Source of the DNA: a virus
DNA: 64,000 nucleotides
Virus record (IMG/VR): IMGVR_UViG_3300031885_000008
Coordinates: 1-64,000 of that record
Reading direction: 5' to 3' (one strand)
Every line of letters starts with the position of its first letter. Within the stretch, counting starts at the first letter, position 1. This document shows positions 25,952 through 34,448 of the stretch, piece by piece. A program made the translations under genes and the position numbers. Under the pieces are notes generated by a model. The model was not told the origin of the DNA and searched no databases. It worked only from the letters and a program-made list of their open reading frames with translations.

Positions 25952-27172
25952 ATGTTCACCGCAACGCGCATCCGCCTTTATCCAAACGCCACGCAGGAGA
26001 ATGCCATGGTACGACAGTTTGGGTGTGTGCGGTGGGCGTGGAACGACGCACTTGCGGAGACGCGGCGTTTGTATCAGGAGACAGGCAAAGGACTCGGATA
26101 CGAATCCATGGCCGGTCGCCTTCCCATACTGAAACAAGAGCATGAGTGGCTCAAAGAGGCCAATGCGCAATCCTTGCAGCAGTCACTACGCAACCTTTCC
26201 CGGACGTTTGTAAACTTCTTTGAGCGGCGTGCAGGGTATCCACGATTCAAATCTAAATTTGGTTCGCAGTCGATCCAGTTCCCTCAGGGCGTCAAGGTCA
26301 ACGAGAAGCGCGTCTTCTTACCCAAAGTAGGGTGGTTCAAGGCGGTCATCCATCGCCCTATCGTGGGCGAAATCAAGACGGTCACGGTGACGCGCGAGCC
26401 ATGTGGCCACTACTACGCCTCGATTTTGGTGGATGATGGTCGACCAGTTCCAGCAGCGTCGTTTAATGGTCCAGTCCTTGGGATAGACGTGGGACTCATC
26501 GACTTCGCCGTGACGAGCGACAAGAATCATTTTGCAAATCCCAAACACTTAAAGCTGGCGGAAAAGAATCTGAAGCGCAAGCAACAGAAGCTCACGCGCA
26601 AGGTCAAGGGCTCCAGCGGGCGCGATAAAGCACGTCGATTGGTGGCGCGGGTGCACGAGCGAGTCAAAAATAGGCGCAAGGACTTTGTGCACAAGGTTTC
26701 GACACGGCTGGTTAACAAAAACCAAGTGATCGCCGTGGAAGACTTGAACGTCAAGGGTATGCTGTGCAATCATAGCTTGGCGAAGGCCATCGCAGACGTG
26801 GGGTGGGGCGTGTTCACGCAATTTCTGAAATACAAGACGGCCCGGGCAGGGAAGGGATTGATCAAGGTCAATCGTTTCTATCCCTCGTCCAAGGCATGCA
26901 ATGCGTGCGGGTGCGTTCGGTACAATCTTGATCTGTCGGTACGATTTTGGACGTGTGGCGACTGTGGGGCCAGCCATGATCGTGATGAGAACGCGGCGCG
27001 CAACATCCGAGATGAGGCGCAACGCATGATATGGGCTGGGATCATCCCGGCCTCTGCCCCGGGGACCGGGGCGGCTGCCGCTGGAGGGAACGTGAGTCGG
27101 GGCCGAGGGCGGAAGTCCTCGATCACGCAGATCCCGGTGAAGGCGGAAGCTGTCGCATTCATGCGACAGTAG
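25952..27172 (+). CDS. tnpB: TnpB RNA-guided nuclease (IS605 OrfB), intact
   Basis: All three RuvC acidic residues are visible: D179 (LGIDVGLIDFA), E263 (AVEDLNVKGM) and D345 (SHDRDENAARNI). A CxxC pair (C316/C319, C335/C338) forms the zinc ribbon. The N-terminus (TATRIRLYPNATQENAM) and PRFKSKFGSQSIQFPQG are typical. TnpB proteins cut DNA using an RNA from the element's right end. The last codons overlap the right-end hairpin. The C-terminal 40 residues are Gly/Ala/Arg-rich. It lies opposite the tail genes, between tape measure and chaperone. Confidence 0.9.
   Translation: MFTATRIRLYPNATQENAMVRQFGCVRWAWNDALAETRRLYQETGKGLGYESMAGRLPILKQEHEWLKEANAQSLQQSLRNLSRTFVNFFERRAGYPRFKSKFGSQSIQFPQGVKVNEKRVFLPKVGWFKAVIHRPIVGEIKTVTVTREPCGHYYASILVDDGRPVPAASFNGPVLGIDVGLIDFAVTSDKNHFANPKHLKLAEKNLKRKQQKLTRKVKGSSGRDKARRLVARVHERVKNRRKDFVHKVSTRLVNKNQVIAVEDLNVKGMLCNHSLAKAIADVGWGVFTQFLKYKTARAGKGLIKVNRFYPSSKACNACGCVRYNLDLSVRFWTCGDCGASHDRDENAARNIRDEAQRMIWAGIIPASAPGTGAAAAGGNVSRGRGRKSSITQIPVKAEAVAFMRQ
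27150..27169 (+). repeat. Right-end hairpin of element 1
   Basis: CTGTCGCAT pairs perfectly with ATGCGACAG around a TC loop. It overlaps the last tnpB codons and probably lies in the guide-RNA scaffold. Downstream AGTAGTTCAC resembles the terminal sequence of elements 2 and 3; a second stem (TTCACTT/AAGTGAA) follows at 27173. Confidence 0.7.
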
Positions 27173-27203
27173 TTCACTTCACTCCAAGTGAAAAGGTAAG
27201 ACG

Positions 27204-27779
27204 ATGGCCCAGTCTTTCCCCACGAAGACAACAACGCCTCCACCGGAAAGATGGAGACCGGTTCCGGACTACGAAACACTCTACTCCGTTTCAAGCGATG
27301 GGCAGGTACGCCGCGAACTGACACGCACCAGCGGAAAACAGGGTACGCTGAAAACGGTCGGCCCAGACTCCGCCGGGTTCCAATGCGTCTGCCTCAGCCG
27401 TCCAAACGACAGAGGCCGGCAAATTGCGGTCCATCGATTGGTTTGGAAAGCATTTAGGGGACCAATCCCAATCAACAAAATCATTGTCCACATCGACGGC
27501 AACCGGCTCGACAACAGCCTTGCAAATCTCAAAGAGGTTCCCCGCGGATCGCTAGCTCGCCGGAATGTCCAAAACGCAAAAGCAAAAAATGAGAAGCTCG
27601 ACGACAAAGACGTCGAAAACATTCGCCTTGACCGTGCAGGTGGACTCACAATTCGACAGCTCGCCACCAATTATGGAGTCTCAATTGTACACGCCAGAAA
27701 TGTCGTTCTTGGGCGAGCGTGGAAAAATAGAGGTGGCCCGATAACACGGCCTCGCTACAGACCTAACGGTGTCGTGTAG
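27204..27779 (+). CDS. HNH homing endonuclease with NUMOD4-like N-terminus
   Basis: The N-terminal NUMOD4 motif (RWRPVPDYETLYSVSSDGQV) precedes an HNH core VHRLVWKAFRG ... IIVHIDGNRLDN. The first HNH-family Asp before HID is replaced by Val-His in IVHIDGN, but His and Asn are kept. The C-terminal part (LDDKDVENIRLDRAGGLTIR, then QLATNYGVSIVHARNVV) is an IENR/NUMOD1-like helix-turn-helix. It starts at ATG 27204, 28 nt after the element 1 right end, and its end overlaps the chaperone second frame. Likely a free-standing homing endonuclease. Confidence 0.85.
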   Translation: MAQSFPTKTTTPPPERWRPVPDYETLYSVSSDGQVRRELTRTSGKQGTLKTVGPDSAGFQCVCLSRPNDRGRQIAVHRLVWKAFRGPIPINKIIVHIDGNRLDNSLANLKEVPRGSLARRNVQNAKAKNEKLDDKDVENIRLDRAGGLTIRQLATNYGVSIVHARNVVLGRAWKNRGGPITRPRYRPNGVV

Positions 27780-27975
27780 CCCGTGCGATAGCATCAGACT
27801 CGAGCTGTCGTTGCTCAGTCAACCACTCTACCGCAGCGAACATCTCGCCCAAGCTCATGTCCAGAATATCCCTTCGGCAAAAAGAATATCCGGATCCGCC
27901 GTTTGGCATGTAACAAAGAACTCGAGTAAGCTGCCATAAATCCTCAGTTGAAAGAAACTGAAAACAACCGAACAA
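27763..27975 (-). CDS. Second frame of the tail assembly chaperone, possibly reached by -1 frameshift
   Basis: A 70-codon frame follows the chaperone stop by 2 nt and lies in its -1 frame. The first usable codon is TTG 27975, with no ribosome-binding site. The -1 frame stays open upstream through the chaperone's last 20-plus codons, so translation could pass from one to the other. Its sequence (STEDLWQLTRVLCYMPNG ... DILDMSLGEMFAAVEWLTEQ) resembles the short second chaperone of contractile phages. No classic slippery heptamer was found. Confidence 0.55.
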   Translation of the reverse strand: MFGCFQFLSTEDLWQLTRVLCYMPNGGSGYSFCRRDILDMSLGEMFAAVEWLTEQRQLESDAIARATRHR

Positions 27976-27977
27976 AG

Positions 27978-28757
27978 TCAGGTTTGCGTTTGACCTTGTG
28001 CCTGTTTGGCCCGCTGCCGCTTCCTCCTCAGCTTGGAGGGCGCGAACATGGCCTGCAAGTCCAAAGGGAGTTCAATCTCCCATTCGTACTGGCATCCCTG
28101 ACAGAATACCTCGATGGATGTTTCTATCCCGCCGTCGATCTCATCGAAGGATGAAATCAAACTCTCAACATCTCCCATTGAGAGTTCTGCGAGAAACTTC
28201 GGGAGATCCCGCGCCTTCACGTTCTCCACCTCGAGCACGCGTGTCTGCAATGACGCCGTGACCAGATCGGTAGAATTCTCTCGAATTACCTTCAGAGCAC
28301 GCAACTGATCGAGTCCGTCCATCAGGCGAAACCATACCTTCCGCCCATCTCTCAAAGCTGTCTCAAATTTGTTCGTACCCATCGCGACCGCATTTCGAGA
28401 GGCCGTTGGAAGCAAACGCATTGGAAGCTGCGAAAGCGGAACGTCCCATATGAATTTATTTGTGCACCCGGGGCATCGCAGATCCAGCTCGTAGGATTCT
28501 CCAAACGTCTCAACTCGAATCATCACAAGAAGGTACGTCTTGTCACACGACAGTACCCGATCCCAGTTGAGCTTGCCTTGCGAATCCAATGTATATGGAC
28601 CCGCATTCGTTGTTTCAACCCAGCAGGAATTCAAAATGCGGTCCGCTGCATGCCCTGCACGCAATTCTCGCGCGTTTCCAAGTACCCCAGCAGCCTCCGC
28701 TGCGAGGTACTTGATACGCCCTGAAAGTCCAGACGGACATTCGATGATGTCACTCAT
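27978..28757 (-). CDS. Tail assembly chaperone, T4-baseplate/gp26-like with zinc sites
   Basis: The 259-residue protein has a CPGC pair in LDLRCPGCTNKFIWDVPL and CQGC near residue 220 (IEVFCQGCQYEWEIELP), making a zinc-binding beta unit. The middle (GRKVWFRLMDGLDQLRALKV, ELSMGDVESLISSFDEIDGG) matches the T4_baseplate-type chaperones of contractile phages. The C-terminus is Lys/Arg/Gln-rich. It lies between tube and tape measure, the conserved chaperone position. Confidence 0.75.
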   Translation of the reverse strand: MSDIIECPSGLSGRIKYLAAEAAGVLGNARELRAGHAADRILNSCWVETTNAGPYTLDSQGKLNWDRVLSCDKTYLLVMIRVETFGESYELDLRCPGCTNKFIWDVPLSQLPMRLLPTASRNAVAMGTNKFETALRDGRKVWFRLMDGLDQLRALKVIRENSTDLVTASLQTRVLEVENVKARDLPKFLAELSMGDVESLISSFDEIDGGIETSIEVFCQGCQYEWEIELPLDLQAMFAPSKLRRKRQRAKQAQGQTQT

Positions 28758-28827
28758 GAATTCGCCTTCCCCTTTATTCGTTAGGAGCCGACGATGAAAC
28801 TATCATACGTTGATAGGTCGGGCAAGC

Positions 28828-29289
28828 TCAGGCAAGCTCGGGATAGTCGTAGGCAAGTACGAGCGTCTCGATCACATTCTCATCCGCGCCGTTGTCCCAC
28901 GCACCGGCCACAAATCGCTTTGGCCAGGCATTATTCAATCGCCACGTCCGCAACGTATTGTTGTCACGGTCGAGCTGTTTGATTTCAACGGTGCGCTTGT
29001 AGTCCTCATCGACGAGACCCGCGTGCGCCGAGGCGTCTGCCATCGACAGGAACCAATTGTAGACGTCTTCGTCCTGTGTGGCCCCACGCTCAAGCGTGAT
29101 GTCATCCACCGTCAGCCGTCCAGGAGCCTTGTTGGAAATCAACACGCCGCCTTCCCACTGCTCCACGACGGCGGCTTCCATGGCGACCTCAGAACACGTC
29201 TGAAACGCAGCACTTCCGAACCTATCAATATCCACCAGAAACTTGAATTTCTTGTGGAAACTTCGCGGACCTCCAATTATTTCGGCCAT
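28828..29289 (-). CDS. Tail tube protein
   Basis: The 153-residue protein fits the T4 gp19/phage tail tube family: HKKFKFLVDIDRFGSAAFQT, then VEQWEGGVLISNKAPGRLTV, then ITLERGATQDEDVYNWF, RTWRLNNAWPKRFVAGAWD. ATG 29289 has GGAGG. It follows the sheath gene by 15 nt, as usual. It polymerises into the inner tube, guided by the tape measure. Confidence 0.95.
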   Translation of the reverse strand: MAEIIGGPRSFHKKFKFLVDIDRFGSAAFQTCSEVAMEAAVVEQWEGGVLISNKAPGRLTVDDITLERGATQDEDVYNWFLSMADASAHAGLVDEDYKRTVEIKQLDRDNNTLRTWRLNNAWPKRFVAGAWDNGADENVIETLVLAYDYPELA

Positions 29290-29304
29290 AGTCTGTTTTC
29301 CTCC

Positions 29305-31560
29305 TTACGCGGTCGCCGCCGCGAGTTCCTCTTCCAATGCCCTGGTATCCTGGGAGACGCGAATGATGATGAACTCCGCCGGCTTCTTCGTCGCAAGCCC
29401 TATGCGAATGTTCATCTTCATCGCAAACTGCTCAGAAGGAGGGTTGAGCCCCAAGCCGGTATCCACGAAGAAGCTCGCCGCAGGCGTCGTCCCGCGAAAT
29501 GCCTTGTTGTTGAACTGCACCAGCAAAAACGCAGCGATCGTTCGGTTGACTCGCGCACGGCTCGTGTCCGTGTTGTCCCCATGGCGAGCAAATTGCGTTC
29601 CTCTCTTGATCGACTGCTCGATGTACGTCACGCCACGTCGCTCGGCGACCGTTGGGAAGTTGCTTGACGTCTTGAGGGCATAGACACCGTCGATATGCAG
29701 CGGAAGTCCGGGGGCCGTCGTGAGCGGATTGATGTGCTTCGGGTAGATGAGGTCCCTGCAGGTCTCCTGCTTGACGTCGTCATCCTCGAAGCCAACGACA
29801 CCCCGAAGAATTCCACGCTCGATCCCAGCCGGTTGGTTGTATACGCCGCCAGGCTGAGACGCATCCGTACGCGCGTAAACGCCTGCGATGTGCCCCGAGG
29901 GTGGAACGATGATCGTGTCATCCAGCCCGAACAAATTCTTGTTCGGATTGATCACCTTGACTTGCGGCCAGTAAATCGCCGCGAATTCTGACAACTCGTA
30001 GAGTGCAGCCGTGGTGTCCACGTACGTGCAAATGTCCGTCTTGCTGTATCCGGCCGGCGGATCCAAGATGGCGAACACCTGCCCGTCACGAATTGTCTCG
30101 CAGTAGGTGATCATCGCGTTGTGCATGGTGGACCCTTGCATGTCGGGCACGGCCAACAGCGCAAGGTCCAACGACTGATCCAGCACACGCAACCCAGTCG
30201 GGCCGCCCACGTCACCGACGAAGTCAGCAGCGGTGATGTCGTCGATCCCGTCCAGGCCTCCGGCCAACGGACCATGATGAACCGTGACGGTTACCGCAGG
30301 ACGACGTTGCGCCGTCGTCCCAACAGCATCCACGTCCTCGGCCGACACCAACTGAGACCCGGTCTTGGCGTGGTTCACGATGGTCTCGACATAGCGATCC
30401 GCTGTCGAATCCATCGTCAGGTTGGCGAAATTCTCCATCACCAACCCGCCATCCAACACCCTGAGATTGAACTCGCTGGCGACCCCGCTCGACGCGTTGG
30501 AAATTGCGACCGTAACGTCGTTCACGTACGTCCCGTCGTACTTCCCCCACATCTTCAACGTGCTCTGCGCCGCTCCGCTGGTGCCGGAATGCGTAGCGTT
30601 GTCAAAGCCGAGTTCGTCGTCTGAGGTTGAGGGCGCGGTCACCTGCACCGAGTAGGACGCCCCTGCCGAATTTCTGGTGATCTTGGCGTATCCACCGGAA
30701 TTGGAAACAGTCACGCCTGCCACTGCCAACTCGACAACCGTCTTGACTTCGGCAATCGAAACAGCGTCAATCGCTGCCACGTTGCCCGTTCCAGCTACGC
30801 TGCCAGTCGAAAAGCCAAGGATCGCGTTTGCAGTTCCGCCCGTGATGTGCACAACGGATGCAGTCCCTCGGGTATCCGAGGTGATCGTGACCTTGGTGCC
30901 TCCGGAGGTCACCGTGGCGTGTGCACCGATGCACTTGGCGTTGATCACCGCAGCAACTTCTTCTGCGGTGGCCGCCCCGATGCTCACGAATTCCGACGTG
31001 AGGAATGCAATCGTCTGCTCGGCTGCTGCGTCAATGTGGAAAATCAGCGTGTAGCCGTTGACCAATGCATAATTCTCAGCCGTCGCGCACTGCACAGCCG
31101 CAGCCACCGCAGTGAAGGTCGCTGTCGTCCCTCCGGCGCCGTCGACCGCGACAATCAGCGTGTCGGAAGGCTCCAGATTGAACGGCGCCAGGGCGGTGCC
31201 GAGAACCGATCCGGCCGTTGCGGACGTAGCCGCGGTCGGAATCGTATATGAGCCCTTATCGCTGTGCTTTGAGCTGACCACCGAGGCGTCGGTGAAATGC
31301 ACCGTCCGGACGAAATCGAGAACCTGCCCGCCATTCTGGAAGAAGCCTCGAACGGCGTGGCTAGCCTCGCCATTCAGAATGTCGCCTCCAAAGTAGGAGG
31401 CCCATTCCTCGAAGGAGAGCACTCGCTTCAATTCAGCGATGGGTCCGCGTTCGGTGATTCCAATCATGCCGAGCACGTTCGTGGGCACGCCCTGAATTTG
31501 GCGAATCCGTGGCTCTTCCTCAAGAATGATGGTTTTGGACGCAAGTAGTTCTTTTGCCAT
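29305..31560 (-). CDS. Tail sheath protein with inserted beta domains
   Basis: The N-terminus (IRQIQGVPTNVLGMIGITER) and C-terminal domain (RRGVTYIEQSIKRGTQFARH, FLLVQFNNKAFRGTTPAASF, NIRIGLATKKPAEFIIIRVS) are typical of contractile sheaths. GFQNGG-type motif FFQNGG occurs near residue 75. At 751 residues it is long. The extra length is a region at about 115-350 with two related units (DTLIVAVDGAGGTTATF ... GGTANAILGFSTG; and DELGFDNATHSG). The same unit occurs in tail protein I. The insert probably decorates the sheath surface. Confidence 0.95.
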   Translation of the reverse strand: MAKELLASKTIILEEEPRIRQIQGVPTNVLGMIGITERGPIAELKRVLSFEEWASYFGGDILNGEASHAVRGFFQNGGQVLDFVRTVHFTDASVVSSKHSDKGSYTIPTAATSATAGSVLGTALAPFNLEPSDTLIVAVDGAGGTTATFTAVAAAVQCATAENYALVNGYTLIFHIDAAAEQTIAFLTSEFVSIGAATAEEVAAVINAKCIGAHATVTSGGTKVTITSDTRGTASVVHITGGTANAILGFSTGSVAGTGNVAAIDAVSIAEVKTVVELAVAGVTVSNSGGYAKITRNSAGASYSVQVTAPSTSDDELGFDNATHSGTSGAAQSTLKMWGKYDGTYVNDVTVAISNASSGVASEFNLRVLDGGLVMENFANLTMDSTADRYVETIVNHAKTGSQLVSAEDVDAVGTTAQRRPAVTVTVHHGPLAGGLDGIDDITAADFVGDVGGPTGLRVLDQSLDLALLAVPDMQGSTMHNAMITYCETIRDGQVFAILDPPAGYSKTDICTYVDTTAALYELSEFAAIYWPQVKVINPNKNLFGLDDTIIVPPSGHIAGVYARTDASQPGGVYNQPAGIERGILRGVVGFEDDDVKQETCRDLIYPKHINPLTTAPGLPLHIDGVYALKTSSNFPTVAERRGVTYIEQSIKRGTQFARHGDNTDTSRARVNRTIAAFLLVQFNNKAFRGTTPAASFFVDTGLGLNPPSEQFAMKMNIRIGLATKKPAEFIIIRVSQDTRALEEELAAATA

Positions 31561-31568
31561 GGTGTCGC

Positions 31569-31934
31569 CTATTCAACCTTTCGCGTCTTGACGCCGTTTT
31601 TCTCGACCCGGACGCTTCCGTTCTTCGGCGGCTCTAGCACCGCATGAATCTCGTCGACCAGCATCAGGAGTCCCGCACGCACCAACCTGACCACGTCCGG
31701 CACCGCCGCGATGGCGTCCGGGAATCCTGACTTGGACGCCCCGGCCAACAAAGACAGCGTCCCCGAGCACGCCTTGCGCTGCTCGAGTCGGCCCACCTGT
31801 CCATTTCGCGGATTCAGCTCATTCGTACAGACGAGTTGTCGGGTGAAGCCCCAAGACCGCCGATGAAATTCTGGGTGATCCAGGGAAATCATGCACCGAC
31901 GTCGCCCTACATTGACCAACGTCTTCATCTTCAT
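31569..31934 (-). CDS. Hypothetical small protein next to sheath
   Basis: A 121-residue protein with basic N- and C-terminal ends and a helical middle (DVVRLVRAGLLMLVDEIHAV). It overlaps the upstream stop by 4 bp (ATGA) and precedes the sheath gene by 8 nt. It lies among neck and tail genes, so a tail-completion or assembly role is possible. Family not recognised. Confidence 0.6.
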   Translation of the reverse strand: MKMKTLVNVGRRRCMISLDHPEFHRRSWGFTRQLVCTNELNPRNGQVGRLEQRKACSGTLSLLAGASKSGFPDAIAAVPDVVRLVRAGLLMLVDEIHAVLEPPKNGSVRVEKNGVKTRKVE

Positions 31935-33178
31935 CCTCCTGGGCTTGGGCCAACGTCGTAGCTCTCGCCCGTCTGATCCAGAGAAGTAACTATTTCGTCA
32001 ATCATCTGGGTGACCTCGACGATACTCTCTCCGGTAAATCCAGCAAGCTCCTCCAGGTCGAACCCTCGAATAACGACACTACCAGAAAATGCTCGGATGT
32101 TTGAGACGCTCTCAAGCGACATCATGCTAAAGCTTCCACCAGCAACAAAATCAAACTCATACCGAACCTGGCCCAGGCTTGGATCGTCTTCGTCTCGATC
32201 CAGGTAAATGAACGGATTTCGATCTACAACCTGAGTTGCCAACGCCATCAGGTTGAGTAGCTCAACCTGAGAATCGCTCACGCCGACGACAGCAAATATC
32301 AAATCAACCGTATACGGAGCGGGGCGCAACACAATCTCCCCGCTCGGAAGCACGGTTGTGAGCATGCCGTTCAAACTGAAAAAGCGATCCTCTACCAACT
32401 CTGGGCCATTCAGCGCGATCCCAGGAAGCTCGGCAAGAAGTAGAGTATTCAGCCGGTCTCCGGTCTCGGCGTCGTATTCCGTATGGGTTCCAATGACGAC
32501 GTTCGGAATTATTTGTTTCCGGAATTCTCGAATGAGCCTCCGAACCAACCGAGCCAATCCTGTCTCTGTCGCAAGCTGAACACGAGCATACGTGTAAGCG
32601 TCGGTCGCCGTGACAGATTCTCCGGGAATCAAAACTCCCTGATCATCCAAATTACGCACGACAACGTCGACTTTACCCTCCCCGTACGCATGGGAATCTA
32701 TCTCTACCCCGGCAGTAAGGCTCTCCGCCGTCAGAATTCCAGCCGCTGTCAAGGTCAACGTCGATGGGGATACCGTCCCTAGGCGAAACGTTGCATTGTT
32801 ATGTAGGCTTTTGTCTACATGAATGTACTGTCCAGGGCAAAACCCATCTGCTCGCCACGAACCAGCACTCCGAACAAGCGTATCAGGCACCGTGTGTGCA
32901 AAGGTTACAAGTGGATTTCCAACCATGCGAATGGTCGTGTCCGCAATTGGAGACGGAGGAGCCAGCACAAACAAACGATTTGACCGCAATACCCTGGCGC
33001 TCGAGCACGCCTCGCCCCCGAAGAGGACTTCCACTGTGGGGCCAAGATCGGGCGCAACCCCAGGAGCAGCCCAGTCTACTTTTCGAATGCGGAAATTATC
33101 CCCGTAAATATGCACACCAGAGCGACCTGTCGTCGGCCCTCGGCTAGGGGTGATGGTAAAAATGACGGGCGTCGCCAT
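31931..33178 (-). CDS. Neck/tail-terminator-like protein with N-terminal IPT/TIG domain
   Basis: The N-terminus (TPVIFTITPSRGPTTGRSGV then IYGDNFR, EVLFGGEACSSARV) is an IPT/TIG Ig-like domain. A middle domain (about 95-190) is beta-rich. The C-terminal half (RRLIREFRKQIIPNVVIGTH and LPSGEIVLRPAPYTVDLIFA, then SLESVSNIRAFSGSVVIRGF) resembles neck or tail-terminator proteins with repeated strand pairs. It lies between head-tail connector and sheath genes. Exact family unsure. Confidence 0.6.
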   Translation of the reverse strand: MATPVIFTITPSRGPTTGRSGVHIYGDNFRIRKVDWAAPGVAPDLGPTVEVLFGGEACSSARVLRSNRLFVLAPPSPIADTTIRMVGNPLVTFAHTVPDTLVRSAGSWRADGFCPGQYIHVDKSLHNNATFRLGTVSPSTLTLTAAGILTAESLTAGVEIDSHAYGEGKVDVVVRNLDDQGVLIPGESVTATDAYTYARVQLATETGLARLVRRLIREFRKQIIPNVVIGTHTEYDAETGDRLNTLLLAELPGIALNGPELVEDRFFSLNGMLTTVLPSGEIVLRPAPYTVDLIFAVVGVSDSQVELLNLMALATQVVDRNPFIYLDRDEDDPSLGQVRYEFDFVAGGSFSMMSLESVSNIRAFSGSVVIRGFDLEELAGFTGESIVEVTQMIDEIVTSLDQTGESYDVGPSPGG

Positions 33179-33246
33179 GTCGCTGCCAGTCTAACAAAGA
33201 AAACTCTCGAACCGCCACTCCAATCCATCCCAAAATGCGCAAGCTC

Positions 33247-33924
33247 CTAAGGAATCCCGAATTTTCCCCCCAGCTTCAACTGCAACGCGCCACAAATACG
33301 TCGGTCCAATCCAGGAAGCAACTGCTGAGCTGTCGGATGCATGAATGGCCTTTTCGGAATGAACGTTACCAAAACCCCACCTGGCTGAAAACTAGGCCTA
33401 GCCCCACTCATAGACGCACTTTTCCCAAAAACTTTAGCAAATGAAGCACGCATGAGACCGGCTTTGGATAAATTTCGCATTCGCCAAAAGAACCAACGAG
33501 CTTGCTTTGCGGTAATTGTCTGGATAATGATCCGTCCGTATTCATGTAATCGTGCGACTTTACCAGCGTCGGCGTCAACAACCCCTGCAAAAAACTCCAT
33601 CTGTGCAAGGCGAAGCGCACGTATCGATCTAAGCAGCTTCCTCGTCTGAATTAGAACCTTTTTGCTGCGTTTGAACTCAACTGTGAGCGGCTTTAAAGGG
33701 GTAAAGGCCTTCCCACCAGGAGCCTGTCCTTCGATCCCGCGTCGTAAAAACTCAGCCCAAATGTCCGCCTCATCCTTGAGAGCCGCATGCATTGCTCTGC
33801 GTAGCTTTCCTCCACCTCGAAAACCTGCCAAGTAAGCCCTAGCTAAGGTCCACCCAGGAGAAAGCTGCACATGAAACGATGTAAGAGGAGTTCCCGCTGG
33901 AGAGCTAGCAGACTGAATCGTCAT
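33247..33924 (-). CDS. Virion morphogenesis / tail completion protein
   Basis: The 225-residue protein resembles phage virion morphogenesis (Mu gpG / P2 S-like) proteins: FLRRGIEGQAPGGKAFTPLK, then VEFKRSKKVLIQTRKLLRSI, then VARLHEYGR ... RPFMHPTAQQLLPGL. It is basic and overlaps the upstream stop (ATGA). Such proteins act at the head-tail junction or complete the tail. Confidence 0.75.
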   Translation of the reverse strand: MTIQSASSPAGTPLTSFHVQLSPGWTLARAYLAGFRGGGKLRRAMHAALKDEADIWAEFLRRGIEGQAPGGKAFTPLKPLTVEFKRSKKVLIQTRKLLRSIRALRLAQMEFFAGVVDADAGKVARLHEYGRIIIQTITAKQARWFFWRMRNLSKAGLMRASFAKVFGKSASMSGARPSFQPGGVLVTFIPKRPFMHPTAQQLLPGLDRRICGALQLKLGGKFGIP

Positions 33925-34448
33925 TGCACAACCGACAACGTTCTAGCTTCAAACGATAGTCGCAATAAATTACGAGTCCCACTTAGCCCATCCAGGCGCG
34001 GCTGCACCTCCACACAAAAAAGACCTGGAGGGTTTGGAATCGTTTGAATCAACGTACCGTTTTTGTTGTAGACGGCAGCCAGCCGATCGCTCAGCCTAAA
34101 CGGAGTGGATCCGTCCGCTGAAACCATCCCCCGTTGCTCAAGCTCTTTGAAATGCACGTAACATCGAAGGCGCCCCGACGGAGAGTTTCCCGTCGCCATC
34201 ATCGAAACCAAATCGAACGTGTCGTCCTCAAACTGAGCGAAAACTCGGACCAGCGTCTCAACACGTCGTACCACGCCACGACTCGAGGCCCCTTCCTCCG
34301 CTGGAGGAACGATCACTGGTTCCCGGAAATCGTCGTCGTACCCTCGCGTCAACGGACCCGCCCCATCTGGATCCGCTGCAGTCGCGTCGGTGTCGAGCTG
34401 GGCTATCTCAATCTGCACTGGGAAAATGAGTCGGCCTCTCATCATCAC
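33921..34448 (-). CDS. Head-tail joining/neck-like protein
   Basis: The 175-residue protein (GTG 34448, or ATG 34445, overlapping the upstream stop) has a beta-rich layout: DTFDLVSMMATGNSPSGRLR, then YVHFKELEQRGMVSADG, then PPGLFCVEVQPRLDG, NLLRLSFEARTLS. Its position between connector and tail-completion genes fits a stopper or neck protein. Family not identified precisely. Confidence 0.6.
   Translation of the reverse strand: MMMRGRLIFPVQIEIAQLDTDATAADPDGAGPLTRGYDDDFREPVIVPPAEEGASSRGVVRRVETLVRVFAQFEDDTFDLVSMMATGNSPSGRLRCYVHFKELEQRGMVSADGSTPFRLSDRLAAVYNKNGTLIQTIPNPPGLFCVEVQPRLDGLSGTRNLLRLSFEARTLSVVQ

Larger units (their letters stand above)
25883..27176 (+). mobile_element. tnpB-only IS200/IS605-type element 1
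   Basis: A subterminal hairpin (25883-25900) followed by AGGTGAATGGC marks the left end. A second hairpin (27150-27169) followed by AGTAGTTCAC marks the right end. Only tnpB is present, no Y1 transposase (tnpA), so movement would need one in trans. Exact ends are estimates from comparison with element 3. Confidence 0.7.

Noticed and set aside
28810-29667. 285-codon + strand frame across tube and sheath genes
   Set aside because: Antisense to two clearly identified tail genes.
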